63,811 bases of DNA. It comes from Halorubrum aidingense JCM 13560 (lineage in GTDB: Archaea; Halobacteriota; Halobacteria; Halobacteriales; Haloferacaceae). Position numbers and translations under genes: made by a program. The stretch covers positions 1 through 63,811 of the forward strand of contig NZ_AOJI01000017.1 in NCBI RefSeq assembly GCF_000336995.1. Direction: 5' to 3'. Shown here in pieces: positions 36,152-45,858 of the stretch. Numbering within the stretch: the stretch's first letter is position 1; each line of letters begins with the position of its first letter. The notes below the pieces were generated by a model. The model made no database searches. It was not told the origin of the DNA and saw only the letters and a program-made list of their open reading frames with translations.

Positions 36152-37024
36152 ATGCTACCGCCTATCGCGAGCAATTTCGTCGCCGGTGAGACGCCGGAGG
36201 CCGCCCTCGCGCACGTCGAGGCCCTGAACGACCGCGGCGTCGCCGGCATCCTGAATCTCCTCGGCGAGCACTACGCGGAGCGCCCGCCGGCCGACGCGGA
36301 CGCGGACGCGTACGTCGACCTCGTCGAGGCCGTCGCCGCTCGCGGCGTCGACGCCTGCGTCTCGGTGAAGTCGAGCCAGATAGGCCTCGACGTCGGCGAC
36401 GACGTCTTCGAGGAGAACCTCGCGCGGATCGTCGAGGCAGCGAACGGGCCCGCGGCGACTGGCCCAGACGGGACGGGAACCTTCGTCTGGATCGACATGG
36501 AGGACCACGAGACCACCGACGTGACGCTCGACGCATTCGAGCGACACGCCGTCGCGACCGACGGCAACGTCGGCGTCTGCGTGCAGGCGAACCTCAAGCG
36601 CACGCGCGACGACCTCGAACGGCTCGCGGCGCTGCCGGGGAAGGTTCGGCTGGTGAAAGGCGCCTACGACGAGCCGGCGTCGATCGCGTACACCGAAAAG
36701 GCTCGCGTCGACGAGTCGTACCGCGACTGTCTCGCGTACATGTTCGAGGCGTTCGACGACGGGATCGCCGTCGGCAGCCACGACCCCGCCATGATCGAGT
36801 ACGCGGCGGAGCTGCACGCCGAGCACGGGACCCCCTACGAGGTCCAGATGCTGACCGGCGTCCGGGAGTCGGCGCAGTTCGACCTCGCGAGCGACCCGAC
36901 CGTCGACGCCGAGGTGTACCAGTACATCCCGTACGGCTCCAAGTGGTTCTCGTACTTCTACCGGCGGATCCGCGAGCGGAAGTCGAACGCGCTGTTCGCG
37001 CTGCGGGCGGTCGTCGGTCGCTGA
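36152..37024 (+). CDS. proline dehydrogenase
   Basis: A 290-residue FAD-dependent monofunctional proline dehydrogenase (TIM barrel). It oxidises proline to 1-pyrroline-5-carboxylate. Landmarks are PIASNFVAGETPEAALAHVEALNDRG, FVWIDMEDHETTD, VCVQANLKRTRDDLE, VRLVKGAYDEPA and the C-terminal YIPYGSKWFSYFYRRIRERKSN that binds substrate carboxylate. It is followed by an opposed HTH_10 regulator and then an aldehyde dehydrogenase that probably performs the second step. Confidence 0.92.
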   Translation: MLPPIASNFVAGETPEAALAHVEALNDRGVAGILNLLGEHYAERPPADADADAYVDLVEAVAARGVDACVSVKSSQIGLDVGDDVFEENLARIVEAANGPAATGPDGTGTFVWIDMEDHETTDVTLDAFERHAVATDGNVGVCVQANLKRTRDDLERLAALPGKVRLVKGAYDEPASIAYTEKARVDESYRDCLAYMFEAFDDGIAVGSHDPAMIEYAAELHAEHGTPYEVQMLTGVRESAQFDLASDPTVDAEVYQYIPYGSKWFSYFYRRIRERKSNALFALRAVVGR

Positions 37025-37053
37025 ACCGCGGTCTACGGTTCCTGAACCGCAGT

Positions 37054-37791
37054 CTACGGGTCCAACAGCTTCGACTCCGCCTTCCGGAGGTGTTCGAGCA
37101 GCGTCGTCTTCGAGACGTCCAGATCGGCGGCGAGTTCGCGGGTCGACGTCTCGCGGGGCCACTCGTAGTAGCCCGCCTCGCGGGCGTGCTCGTACACCTC
37201 CCGCTGGGTCGTGGTGAGCGTGTCGAGGCGCTGCTCGCGGGCGGTCTGTCCCGCGTAGCCGGTCGCGGACATCGATTCGATGCTCACCTCGGCGCCGGCG
37301 GTCGCCTGCACCGCATCGAGCGAGTCGCGGATATCCGTGCGCTCGCCGACGAAACACACCTGCCACTCCTCGCGACCGTCTTCGATCCGGACGGGCGCGC
37401 TGTGAACGAACCCGTATTCCAACAGCGTCGGACACACCATGTCCCCGGGGTCGTACTCCAAGAAGAACTCGCGGACGACGTTGCCGGGGGCGTCGCGGGC
37501 GCGGCCGAACCGCTCTTGCAGTTCGAGAAGGTCTCCCGCGCGGTCGGACTCCCGGATCGCGTCCAGCAGCGCCTCGACCTCCTCGTTCGTGTCCGCGAAC
37601 GCGGTGAAGAGGCCGTTCACCGAGTTCGGCGCGCTCCCCTCCGTCTTCGGTGTGTTGTAGATGGCGTGCGCGAGCACGCCGCCGTCGGTTCGGTTGGTCG
37701 CTTCGATCGCCCAGCAGTCCGGGTGCCACAGATCCAGCGTCAGTCGAGTACCGGACCAACGTTCCCCCCCACTCGCGTCGGACGTTGCCAT
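37054..37791 (-). CDS. bat-type HTH_10 transcriptional regulator
   Basis: A 245-residue regulator. An N-terminal sensor-like domain (LTLDLWHPDCWAIEATNRTDGGV) leads to a C-terminal HTH_10 at about residues 185-240 (TTTQREVYEHAREAGYYEWP ... DLDVSKTTLLEHLRKAESKLL). It sits between proline dehydrogenase and the aldehyde dehydrogenase and is divergent from the latter, so it is a good candidate for control of proline degradation. No effector can be deduced. Confidence 0.85.
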   Translation of the reverse strand: MATSDASGGERWSGTRLTLDLWHPDCWAIEATNRTDGGVLAHAIYNTPKTEGSAPNSVNGLFTAFADTNEEVEALLDAIRESDRAGDLLELQERFGRARDAPGNVVREFFLEYDPGDMVCPTLLEYGFVHSAPVRIEDGREEWQVCFVGERTDIRDSLDAVQATAGAEVSIESMSATGYAGQTAREQRLDTLTTTQREVYEHAREAGYYEWPRETSTRELAADLDVSKTTLLEHLRKAESKLLDP

Positions 37792-37880
37792 TACGTCTTC
37801 GTCTGTGGCACCGCATCACAAAGACTCTGCCGACCATGGTCGGGTGGGATATTTGGCCGCGGGGGTGAAAACACGGATCT

Positions 37881-39401
<1,521 letters not shown>

Positions 39402-39407
39402 CAGCGC

Positions 39408-40394
39408 TCACTCGCGACCGTCTCGAACCGCGGCGACGACCGCGTCCGCTCCCTCTGCGTCGGCGAGCGCGCCGCGGGCGACGAGCCGCTCCCGGGGGCG
39501 CCCCACCGGCTGCGGCACCGATTCGGTCGCGAGCAGGCCGCGGTCTCGGAGGTCCTTTTTTATCCGCGTGAACGTCGCTCGGCTCCCCAGTCCCGCGTCC
39601 TCGCAGGCGCGCCGCAGCGCGTGATCGAGCGCCCCGCGGCGGACGCCGACGGCGTACGCCCGAACTCGTGGGCCGACGGCCTCGCCCTCGGACGGTTCGG
39701 GATCGACATCGAGCGTCCGGATAACGTCCGCGGCGACGGCCTCGTCGCACCGCTCTCGGAACGCGCCGTACACCCGACTGCGACTCGGCGTTCGCAGCCG
39801 GCGCTCGTCGGCCTCGGCGACGCTCCGAGCGTACCGCTCGCGGAGCGACGGCTCGGCGCCGAGACGGACCCACCCCCGGCCGTCTCCCTCGCGGGACGGA
39901 CGCTCGTGCTCGTCACCGTCGCGTTCGGCGGGGACGCATTCCTCGCGCTCGACGAGCACGCATCCCGTCGATCGCCCGGCGAGAACGGCGTTCGGTTGCG
40001 GCTCGACGCCGGTCAGGAGCCGACAGACGCCCGCCTCGACGAGCGCCGCCAGCCGGCTCGCCGAGTGGAACCGCGCGGTGACCGCGTCGACGGCGTCATC
40101 GTTCGCGAGGACCGTGAGCGTCGGCAGATCGGACGGCGACGCGAGCGAGTCGGGGCCGACGGTGCGGTCGGCGGTTCCGTCGCCGTCGGCAGTATCGGCG
40201 CCGCCGTCTGCACCCCCGTCGGCCGCGGCTCGCAGCGCGGCGAGGTCGGGGTCGACGAGGCTCGGCGCCGTCGCCCGGTACGCCTCGACGACGGCCGTCA
40301 ACAGCGCGGGGGTCGGATCGACGAGCAGGGGGTCGTCGAACTCGCGGATCGACGCCGCCCCGCCCGCGAGCGGCAGCGCCGGATCGGTCGACAT
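39408..40394 (-). CDS. TbsP-like transcriptional regulator (DUF5821)
   Basis: A 328-residue regulator resembling haloarchaeal TbsP. Matching segments are DDPLLVDPTPALLTAVVEAY at the N-terminus, RRLRTPSRSRVYGAF in the middle, and a C-terminal winged helix with GLGSRATFTRIKKDLRDRGL and VPQPVGRPRERL. The middle carries long insertions rich in Gly, Asp and Arg, so this is likely a diverged paralogue. TbsP in Haloferax controls central carbon metabolism genes. Here it ends 6 bases from the convergent aldehyde dehydrogenase. The target is unknown. ATG 40394 opens the conserved part. Confidence 0.78.
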   Translation of the reverse strand: MSTDPALPLAGGAASIREFDDPLLVDPTPALLTAVVEAYRATAPSLVDPDLAALRAAADGGADGGADTADGDGTADRTVGPDSLASPSDLPTLTVLANDDAVDAVTARFHSASRLAALVEAGVCRLLTGVEPQPNAVLAGRSTGCVLVEREECVPAERDGDEHERPSREGDGRGWVRLGAEPSLRERYARSVAEADERRLRTPSRSRVYGAFRERCDEAVAADVIRTLDVDPEPSEGEAVGPRVRAYAVGVRRGALDHALRRACEDAGLGSRATFTRIKKDLRDRGLLATESVPQPVGRPRERLVARGALADAEGADAVVAAVRDGRE

Positions 40395-40516
40395 GCTCGG
40401 ATCCTGCGACGCGGAGAACGTAAGCGTGACGGGCGTAGATCGGTCGCGGACCGGGTTCGGGCACGGGTCGGCCGCGCGGTCCACGTGCGGGTGCTCACGA
40501 CGGCCGGTCGCCGGGC

Positions 40517-40846
40517 TCAGACCTGCACGCGTGTCACGTGACCGCCGCAGCCGCACTGCTCGACGTACTCGGGGTCGAGCCCGTCGTCCGCCGCCTCGAT
40601 CGCCTCGTACAGGAACGTCTCGGGGTGGCCGAGGCTCCCGTGCGTGACGAGGTTGACGTGGTTGCCGGGCGTCGTGTGATCGATAGCCGCGAGCGCGTCA
40701 CGGACCGTGAGCGCGCGGTCGTCGGCGTGCCGGGGCGTTTCGAGGTTCGCCGACCAGGAGGTGTCGTGGACCTCGTCGGTGATCGGTGCGGTGGGTTCGT
40801 CGGGGTCGTGGTCGCGGTCGTGGCCGCGATCGTCGGTCGTGTGCAT
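40517..40846 (-). CDS. CGCGG-family candidate rSAM-modified RiPP precursor
   Basis: A 109-residue small protein. An Asp/His-rich N-terminus (HTTDDRGHDRDHDPDEP) precedes the conserved core: HDTSWSANLETPRHADD, GNHVNLVTHGSLGHPETFLYEA and the C-terminal EYVEQCGCGGHVTRV. The CGCGG motif near residues 98-102 defines a haloarchaeal family described as a putative radical SAM-modified RiPP. No radical SAM enzyme is present in this window. It lies 77 bases downstream of an HTH_10 regulator and near halocyanin and nos genes, which suggests a role linked to copper or denitrification. That link is inference. Confidence 0.82.
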   Translation of the reverse strand: MHTTDDRGHDRDHDPDEPTAPITDEVHDTSWSANLETPRHADDRALTVRDALAAIDHTTPGNHVNLVTHGSLGHPETFLYEAIEAADDGLDPEYVEQCGCGGHVTRVQV

Positions 40847-40923
40847 GGTGAGTTGGGTGAGAGGTGGGTCAGTGGACGGCTGGCTGTTAGATGGCTGCTG
40901 GATGGACGGCCGACGTCGAGCGC

Positions 40924-41673
40924 CTACAGATCGTCCGGCACCGCGCCTCCGTCGGTGGTCGCGGTCACGCGCTCGCGGCGCCCGGACGAACCGTCGGACG
41001 CCGCCACGGGCCCGTCCCCGCCCGCCGGGTCCGCGTCGAGTGGCCGCGGGAGCCGTTCGACGAACTCGCCCACGACCGCGCGCTCGACGCGCTGGAGCAG
41101 CTCGCTGCACGTCGATTTCGCGATCCCGACGTGGTCGGCGACGGCCGTCAGCGTGGCGCGGCGCGGCACGTCGTAGTAGCCGAGTTCGACCGCGGCGAGC
41201 AGGATCTCTCGCTGGCGGTCCGTCAACAGGCGCTCGGGATCGACGCGCTGGCGGACGCACTCGACGTCGAACTCCAGACCGAGGTCGCCGAGGTGCCGGC
41301 CGAGGGCCGCGACGCGCTCGTGCTCACCGGTGACCTCGACGCGCGCCACGCCGTTTCCGACGTCGAGCGGCATCTCGATGGGGAGCCCCGAGCGCTTCGC
41401 GGCGAGCAGCAGCAGCGGCGCGTCGGTCTCGATGCGAACGGTCGCGACGCCGGCCCCGCGCGCCATCACCGACACAGACGCGAGCGCGTCGTGCTCGTCC
41501 ATCGCGGTGAGGACGGCGTCGGTGTCGCGGGCGGTGATCTGCACGAGCGCGAATCCGGCTCCCTCGCCGGGAACGGCCGTGAGAATCCGGAACCCGGCAT
41601 CGGGGAACGCTCGCGAGACGTCGGCTATCCACGGTCCCTCCGGCAAGTCGACGAGGAGGCGTGCCTGTGGCAT
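40924..41673 (-). CDS. bat-type HTH_10 transcriptional regulator
   Basis: A 249-residue regulator. The N-terminal half (residues about 1-150) is an alpha/beta sensor-like region (PQARLLVDLPEGPWIADVSR; two ACT-like halves are possible). The HTH_10 at about residues 152-205 contains LTDRQREILLAAVELGYYDV and DHVGIAKSTCSELLQRVE. The tail is disordered. It lies between a halocyanin and the CGCGG precursor on the same strand, so it probably controls genes of this nitrous oxide island. Confidence 0.85.
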   Translation of the reverse strand: MPQARLLVDLPEGPWIADVSRAFPDAGFRILTAVPGEGAGFALVQITARDTDAVLTAMDEHDALASVSVMARGAGVATVRIETDAPLLLLAAKRSGLPIEMPLDVGNGVARVEVTGEHERVAALGRHLGDLGLEFDVECVRQRVDPERLLTDRQREILLAAVELGYYDVPRRATLTAVADHVGIAKSTCSELLQRVERAVVGEFVERLPRPLDADPAGGDGPVAASDGSSGRRERVTATTDGGAVPDDL

Positions 41674-41779
41674 GGGTCTCAGTCGGGGTGGATCCGCTCG
41701 GTCACCGAGCAGGTCTGCCCGGTGGTCGAGCGGGGGTGGGTCACGCGCGCTGACGGTGCGACGGTCGACGGCATCGAGA

Positions 41780-42313
41780 TCACTCCACGTAGACGGCGCC
41801 TTTCATCCCGACCGCCTCGTGGGGAGTGCACACGTAGGTGTGGACGCCGGACTCCTCGACGGTGTGCTCGAAGGTGTGGCCCTCCTCGCCGACCGTCTCG
41901 CTCTCGAAGTCGCCCGCCGTCGAAGAGACGTTGTGATCCCCGCCTTCGCCGGTCCACTCCCAGACGACCGTCGTCCCGGGGGAGACGGCCACCGCCGCCG
42001 GTCCGAACGAGAGGCCGTCGGCCGCGCCGACGGCGACGGTCACCTCGTCGGCGCCGGTCCGGTCGACCGTCCCCTCGTAGTTGCCGACGTCGTCGAACCA
42101 GCCGTCGTACTCGGGCTCCTCCGAGAGGAACTCCTGGTCGCCGCCGTCGGAACCGGCCGACCCGTCGTCGCCGCCGTCCGATCCGTCGTCTCCGCCGGAG
42201 CCCCCGTCGCCGGTCTCGCCGCCGCTTCCTCCACAGCCGGCGAGCGCAGTGGTCACGCCGAGCGCCGCGGTCGTTCGGACGAACGTTCGTCGGTCGAGAG
42301 TGCGTCGTGTCAT
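41780..42313 (-). CDS. halocyanin (lipid-anchored blue copper protein) in nos cluster
   Basis: A 177-residue halocyanin. Tat-type signal TLDRRTFVRTTAAL and lipobox LAGC at about residue 27, then a Gly/Ser/Asp linker. The cupredoxin domain at about residues 80-177 has ligands His in GDHNV and Cys, His, Met in CTPHEAVGM. Its place beside nosZ suggests it donates electrons to nitrous oxide reductase, replacing the cytochrome c used in bacteria. A TATA element and palindrome lie upstream at 42380-42410. Confidence 0.93.
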   Translation of the reverse strand: MTRRTLDRRTFVRTTAALGVTTALAGCGGSGGETGDGGSGGDDGSDGGDDGSAGSDGGDQEFLSEEPEYDGWFDDVGNYEGTVDRTGADEVTVAVGAADGLSFGPAAVAVSPGTTVVWEWTGEGGDHNVSSTAGDFESETVGEEGHTFEHTVEESGVHTYVCTPHEAVGMKGAVYVE

Positions 42314-42379
42314 ACGGTTCGACGTAGGTGCGTGGAAGGAATACCTTCGGCGAGAATTCCCGGACTGCGGGGCGGTGAA

Positions 42380-42410
42380 CCGAACTGTTCGGGTCGGAGT
42401 ATATAAATAG
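42380..42410 (-). promoter_or_regulatory. TATA box with CGAAC-T-GTTCG palindrome upstream of halocyanin
   Basis: CCGAACTGTTCGG at 42380-42392 is a perfect 13-base palindrome with a one-base centre. It is followed at 42398-42410 by AGTATATAAATAG, which on the minus strand reads CTATTTATATACT, a good TATA box. For the minus-strand halocyanin the palindrome lies between the TATA box and the expected transcription start, an operator position. The same core occurs at 48988-48998. Confidence 0.6.
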
Positions 42411-42530
42411 TGGACGGGTCAGCCGCGTTCGGAATCCCGCCGTCGCGTCGCTCGGGGCGAGCGTCGTCTCCAAAGCGCTGGACCCGGAAGAGCGGTGAGC
42501 GCCGACCGACCGGTCGAATCGCGCCCCCGG

Positions 42531-43502
42531 TCAGAGCCGACGGCGGCGGACGAGTCGCGCCGCGACGGCGACCGGGACGAGACACCACGCGGCCAGCGCG
42601 GCCGCGAGGGACGCCGTCGAGAGGGTGCTGCCGGCGAGCACGGCGGTGAAGCCACCGCCGGCGGTGGTTCCGAGCCCGCTCAACACGAGCACCCGGAACG
42701 CGCCCACCGGATTCGAAAGCACGAGTGCCGAAAGGACGACGTCGGGGAGCTCGAACGCGGCGATGACACCGAGCGCGAGCAGGTCGTGGATCAGGACGAA
42801 CCAGACCCACACGAGCAGGGCCGCGCCGAGCGCGTGTGTCTTCTCGCGAGCGACGGTCGACAACAGCACCGCGATCGAGAGGAACGCCGCCCCGGCGGCG
42901 ACGGCGCCGACGAGGAACCCGAGGAACGACGTCCACGCGCCGATCCCGAACTCGCGGACGAGCAGCGCGCCGCTGAATCCGAATCCGAGCACCGTCGCCC
43001 CCGCGAGCACCGCCAACCGACCGAGGTACGTCCCGGCGACGACCTCGCTACGGCGGACGGGCAGCGAGAACACGACCGCGAGCCAGCCCTCGTCCTCGCG
43101 GCCGACGACCGCGTCGTACCCGAGCGCGAGCGCCGCCAGCGGGACGAGGTAGGCAGCGAGGCTCGTCAGCGACGCCACGACGCGTTCGGCGCCTTCCGGC
43201 CCGACCGCGGACCCGCTGAACGTCATCATCACCGCGCCGAAGACGACGAACAGGCCGGTCAGCGCGAGCGCCCAGCGGCTCCGGACCGCGAGCCGGTATT
43301 CGGTCGCCGCGACGACGAGGACGTGACGGAGCGCCCCCCGAGCGCCCTCGGCGGTCACGGTCTCGGTCGCCCCGGAGACCGCCGTCGAGTCCGGGGTTTC
43401 GCCGTCGCCGTCCGGGTTCGGGTCCGGGTCTCCGGCATCGAACCCCACCGCGTTCGGATGGCCTCCGTCCGATCGCGTCTCGCTCGGCTCCGTCTCGTTC
43501 AT
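42531..43502 (-). CDS. nosY: NosY-type ABC-2 permease
   Basis: A 323-residue membrane protein. After an acidic N-terminus (about residues 1-55) there are six hydrophobic segments, with the ABC-2 permease motif PLAALALGYDAVVGREDEGWLAVVFSLPVRRSEVVAGTYLGR. It works with NosF, and NosD at the outer face, to mature the CuZ centre of nitrous oxide reductase. It overlaps nosF by four bases and is the last gene of the nos operon. Confidence 0.88.
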   Translation of the reverse strand: MNETEPSETRSDGGHPNAVGFDAGDPDPNPDGDGETPDSTAVSGATETVTAEGARGALRHVLVVAATEYRLAVRSRWALALTGLFVVFGAVMMTFSGSAVGPEGAERVVASLTSLAAYLVPLAALALGYDAVVGREDEGWLAVVFSLPVRRSEVVAGTYLGRLAVLAGATVLGFGFSGALLVREFGIGAWTSFLGFLVGAVAAGAAFLSIAVLLSTVAREKTHALGAALLVWVWFVLIHDLLALGVIAAFELPDVVLSALVLSNPVGAFRVLVLSGLGTTAGGGFTAVLAGSTLSTASLAAALAAWCLVPVAVAARLVRRRRL

Positions 43503-44317
43503 GCGGTCACCTCCCCGCGGTCGACGCGCGAGTCCCTCGCCGGGTCGTCGGCGACCGCCTCTCGGAACACCGCTCGGAGGCCGCCGTGACCGCGGTCCCC
43601 CTCGATCCGGTCCCCGATGTCACGCTCCGCCTCGTCGCCCGGGCTCCCGACGCCGGCCGCGAGCTCCTCGACGGTGCCTGACGCGCGTACCCGACCCTCG
43701 TGGAGCACGGCCGCGTGGTCACAGAGCCGCTCGACCTCGGGGAGAACGTGCGAGCAAAACACCACCGTCGCGTCCGTCTCGGTGGCGATCTCCTCGACGA
43801 TGGCGTGGAACTCGTCGACGCCGCGGGGATCGAGCCCCGCGGTCGGCTCGTCCAGAATCAGGACGGCGGGGTCCGGAAGAAGCACCGTCGCCAGACCGAG
43901 CCGTCGCTGCATCCCGTTCGAGTACCCCGAGACGCGCCGGTCGGCCTCGTCCGGTGTCAGTCCGACCCGCTCGACGGCGCGAGCGATCCGTCCGTCTCTC
44001 GGGAGCCCGCGGATCGCCGAGTGGACGGCGAGCACCTCTCGGCCGGTGAGCCCGTCGGGGAACCCGACGTGTTCGGGGAGGTAGCCGACCCGTTCGCGGA
44101 TCCGCCGCCCGTCCTCGGTCACGTCGGAGCCGCCGACGGCGACCGTCCCCGCGTCCGGGCGGTCGTGACCGACGAGCAGCCGGAACAGGGTCGATTTCCC
44201 GGCCCCGTTCGTGCCCAGGATCCCGAACGTCGACCCGCTCGGGACCGAGAGCGAGAGTCCGTCGAGGGCGGTCACGTCTCCGTACGTCTTCCGAACGTCG
44301 CTCGCGTCTATTCTCAT
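43499..44317 (-). CDS. nosF: NosF-type ABC ATPase
   Basis: A 272-residue ABC ATPase. Walker A is GTNGAGKST, the signature region YSNGMQRRLGLA and Walker B AVLILDEPTAGLDPRG, followed by FCSHVLPEVERLCD. It probably energises NosY for delivery of sulfur or another component needed for CuZ assembly in NosZ. It overlaps both nosD and nosY by four bases. The signature YSNGM replaces the usual LSGGQ, as in several NosF-like ATPases. Confidence 0.9.
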   Translation of the reverse strand: MRIDASDVRKTYGDVTALDGLSLSVPSGSTFGILGTNGAGKSTLFRLLVGHDRPDAGTVAVGGSDVTEDGRRIRERVGYLPEHVGFPDGLTGREVLAVHSAIRGLPRDGRIARAVERVGLTPDEADRRVSGYSNGMQRRLGLATVLLPDPAVLILDEPTAGLDPRGVDEFHAIVEEIATETDATVVFCSHVLPEVERLCDHAAVLHEGRVRASGTVEELAAGVGSPGDEAERDIGDRIEGDRGHGGLRAVFREAVADDPARDSRVDRGEVTA

Positions 44318-45858
44318 GATGAGGCCTCGGTGTCGGTTGCGCGGTTTCGGTCAGTCTCCGTCTCTGTCGTCTCGTCCGGCTCGTAGGCGCGCCAGTCGTG
44401 GTTCGGCTCGGTGAGGGGGCGGCGGTCGACGACGCCGGGCGCCTCGATGACGGGGAACGAGCTCTCGGCGAGTCGGACCGCCTCGAACGCCGGGCTGTTC
44501 GCGAACACCGCCGCCTGCGGCCGCTCGGCGACGACGTTCTCGACGAGGCCGACGGGGCGGTGTCGGATCTCGCTCACCCCGTCGCCGTCGCGGTCGGCGA
44601 CCCGGGCGCCGGACCAGTAGTTGCCGCGGTCGGTGTCGTTCCACTCGATGAGCGTGTTCCGCGGCGTCTGGACCGCACGGCCGTTGCGGACGAAGCTGTT
44701 GCCCGCGACGACCTCGCTCTCGCTGTCGGCGGCGCTATGGATCCCGACCGCGTTCCGGTACAACAGGTTGTCGAGGACCCGGTTGTCCTGCGCGTTGTAG
44801 ATGTACAGCCCGTCGCGGTTCGCGACGAGGTGATTCCCGGCGATCGTCGACTCCTCGATGTCTTTCGCGAGGATACCGTGACCGCTAGTGTCGTCGTTCC
44901 GTAGGGCGGTGTTGTTCCGGACCGTCAGTCCCTCGCTCACCATGAGGGCGTAGCCGACGCCGTTGTCGGCGGCCACGTTGTCGACGAGCCGGTTGTCGTC
45001 CGAGTACATGTAGTGGACGCCGTACCGGGTGTGTCGGATCGTGTTGTTCTCGGCGAGGACGTCCGTCGCCCACGAGAAGTAGATCCCGTCTCGGGTATTC
45101 GTGATCTCGCTGTCTCGGACGACGGTCCCGCTCGTCTCGAACAGGTGGATCCCGTTCCCGCGATCGGTCACCGGGTACACGTCCTCGCGGCCGTCGACGC
45201 GCACGTCCTCGATCACCGCGTCGTCGACGCCGTCGATCCAGATCCCGTAGGCCGTATCGGTGATCCGGACCGTCTCGATCCGGGCGTCCGCGCCGGCGAC
45301 GAACACCCCGGCGTCCTCGGTGTCGAGGTCGCTGCCCGAGCCGCGGATCCAGACGCCGGAGACGGTGACGTTCTCGCCGCTCACCGTGAGCACGTGCCCC
45401 TCGCCGCCACCGTCGAGCACGGCGCCGTCGTCGCTCGCGAGGAGCGTGAGGCCGTCGACGCTCGCGTTCACCCGCTCCTCGAACCGGCCGTCGAGGACGA
45501 CCGTGTCACCGGGGTCGGCGGCGTCGACCGCCGCCTGCGCCGACGCGAACGACTCGCCGTCGACGGTGGCGGTTCCCTCGCGCTCGGGCGCGGTCACCCC
45601 GGTCGCCGCGACGTCGGTCTCGACGTCGAGGCCGGGGGCGCCGGAATCGTTCACTGGGATTCCGGCACCGCTCCCGTTCGCGGAGCCGTCGGCGGCGGTC
45701 GCCGCGCCGCCTCCCGGCCCGACTGCACCGCCGCCCGCACCGGCGGCGAGCGGGAGCGCGAGCGCGACCACGGCGACGACGCAGGCGGCCGCGAGGAAGC
45801 CGGCTTCGAGGCGGCCGACCGCCGGGCCGCCCGACGGGCCGATCCGGTCACCCGACAT
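44314..45858 (-). CDS. nosD: NosD-type copper-centre assembly protein
   Basis: A 514-residue secreted beta-helix protein. A signal segment at about residues 15-40 is followed by an Ala/Gly-rich stretch, then parallel beta-helix repeats. The CASH/NosD pattern occurs many times (VVRDSEITNTRDGIYFSWAT, VLAENNTIRHTRYGVHYMYS, STIAGNHLVANRDGLYIYNA). It helps build the copper centre of NosZ outside the membrane. ATG 45858 was chosen over GTG 45867; either way the start overlaps the upstream membrane-protein gene, by 11 or 20 bases. Confidence 0.92.
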   Translation of the reverse strand: MSGDRIGPSGGPAVGRLEAGFLAAACVVAVVALALPLAAGAGGGAVGPGGGAATAADGSANGSGAGIPVNDSGAPGLDVETDVAATGVTAPEREGTATVDGESFASAQAAVDAADPGDTVVLDGRFEERVNASVDGLTLLASDDGAVLDGGGEGHVLTVSGENVTVSGVWIRGSGSDLDTEDAGVFVAGADARIETVRITDTAYGIWIDGVDDAVIEDVRVDGREDVYPVTDRGNGIHLFETSGTVVRDSEITNTRDGIYFSWATDVLAENNTIRHTRYGVHYMYSDDNRLVDNVAADNGVGYALMVSEGLTVRNNTALRNDDTSGHGILAKDIEESTIAGNHLVANRDGLYIYNAQDNRVLDNLLYRNAVGIHSAADSESEVVAGNSFVRNGRAVQTPRNTLIEWNDTDRGNYWSGARVADRDGDGVSEIRHRPVGLVENVVAERPQAAVFANSPAFEAVRLAESSFPVIEAPGVVDRRPLTEPNHDWRAYEPDETTETETDRNRATDTEASS

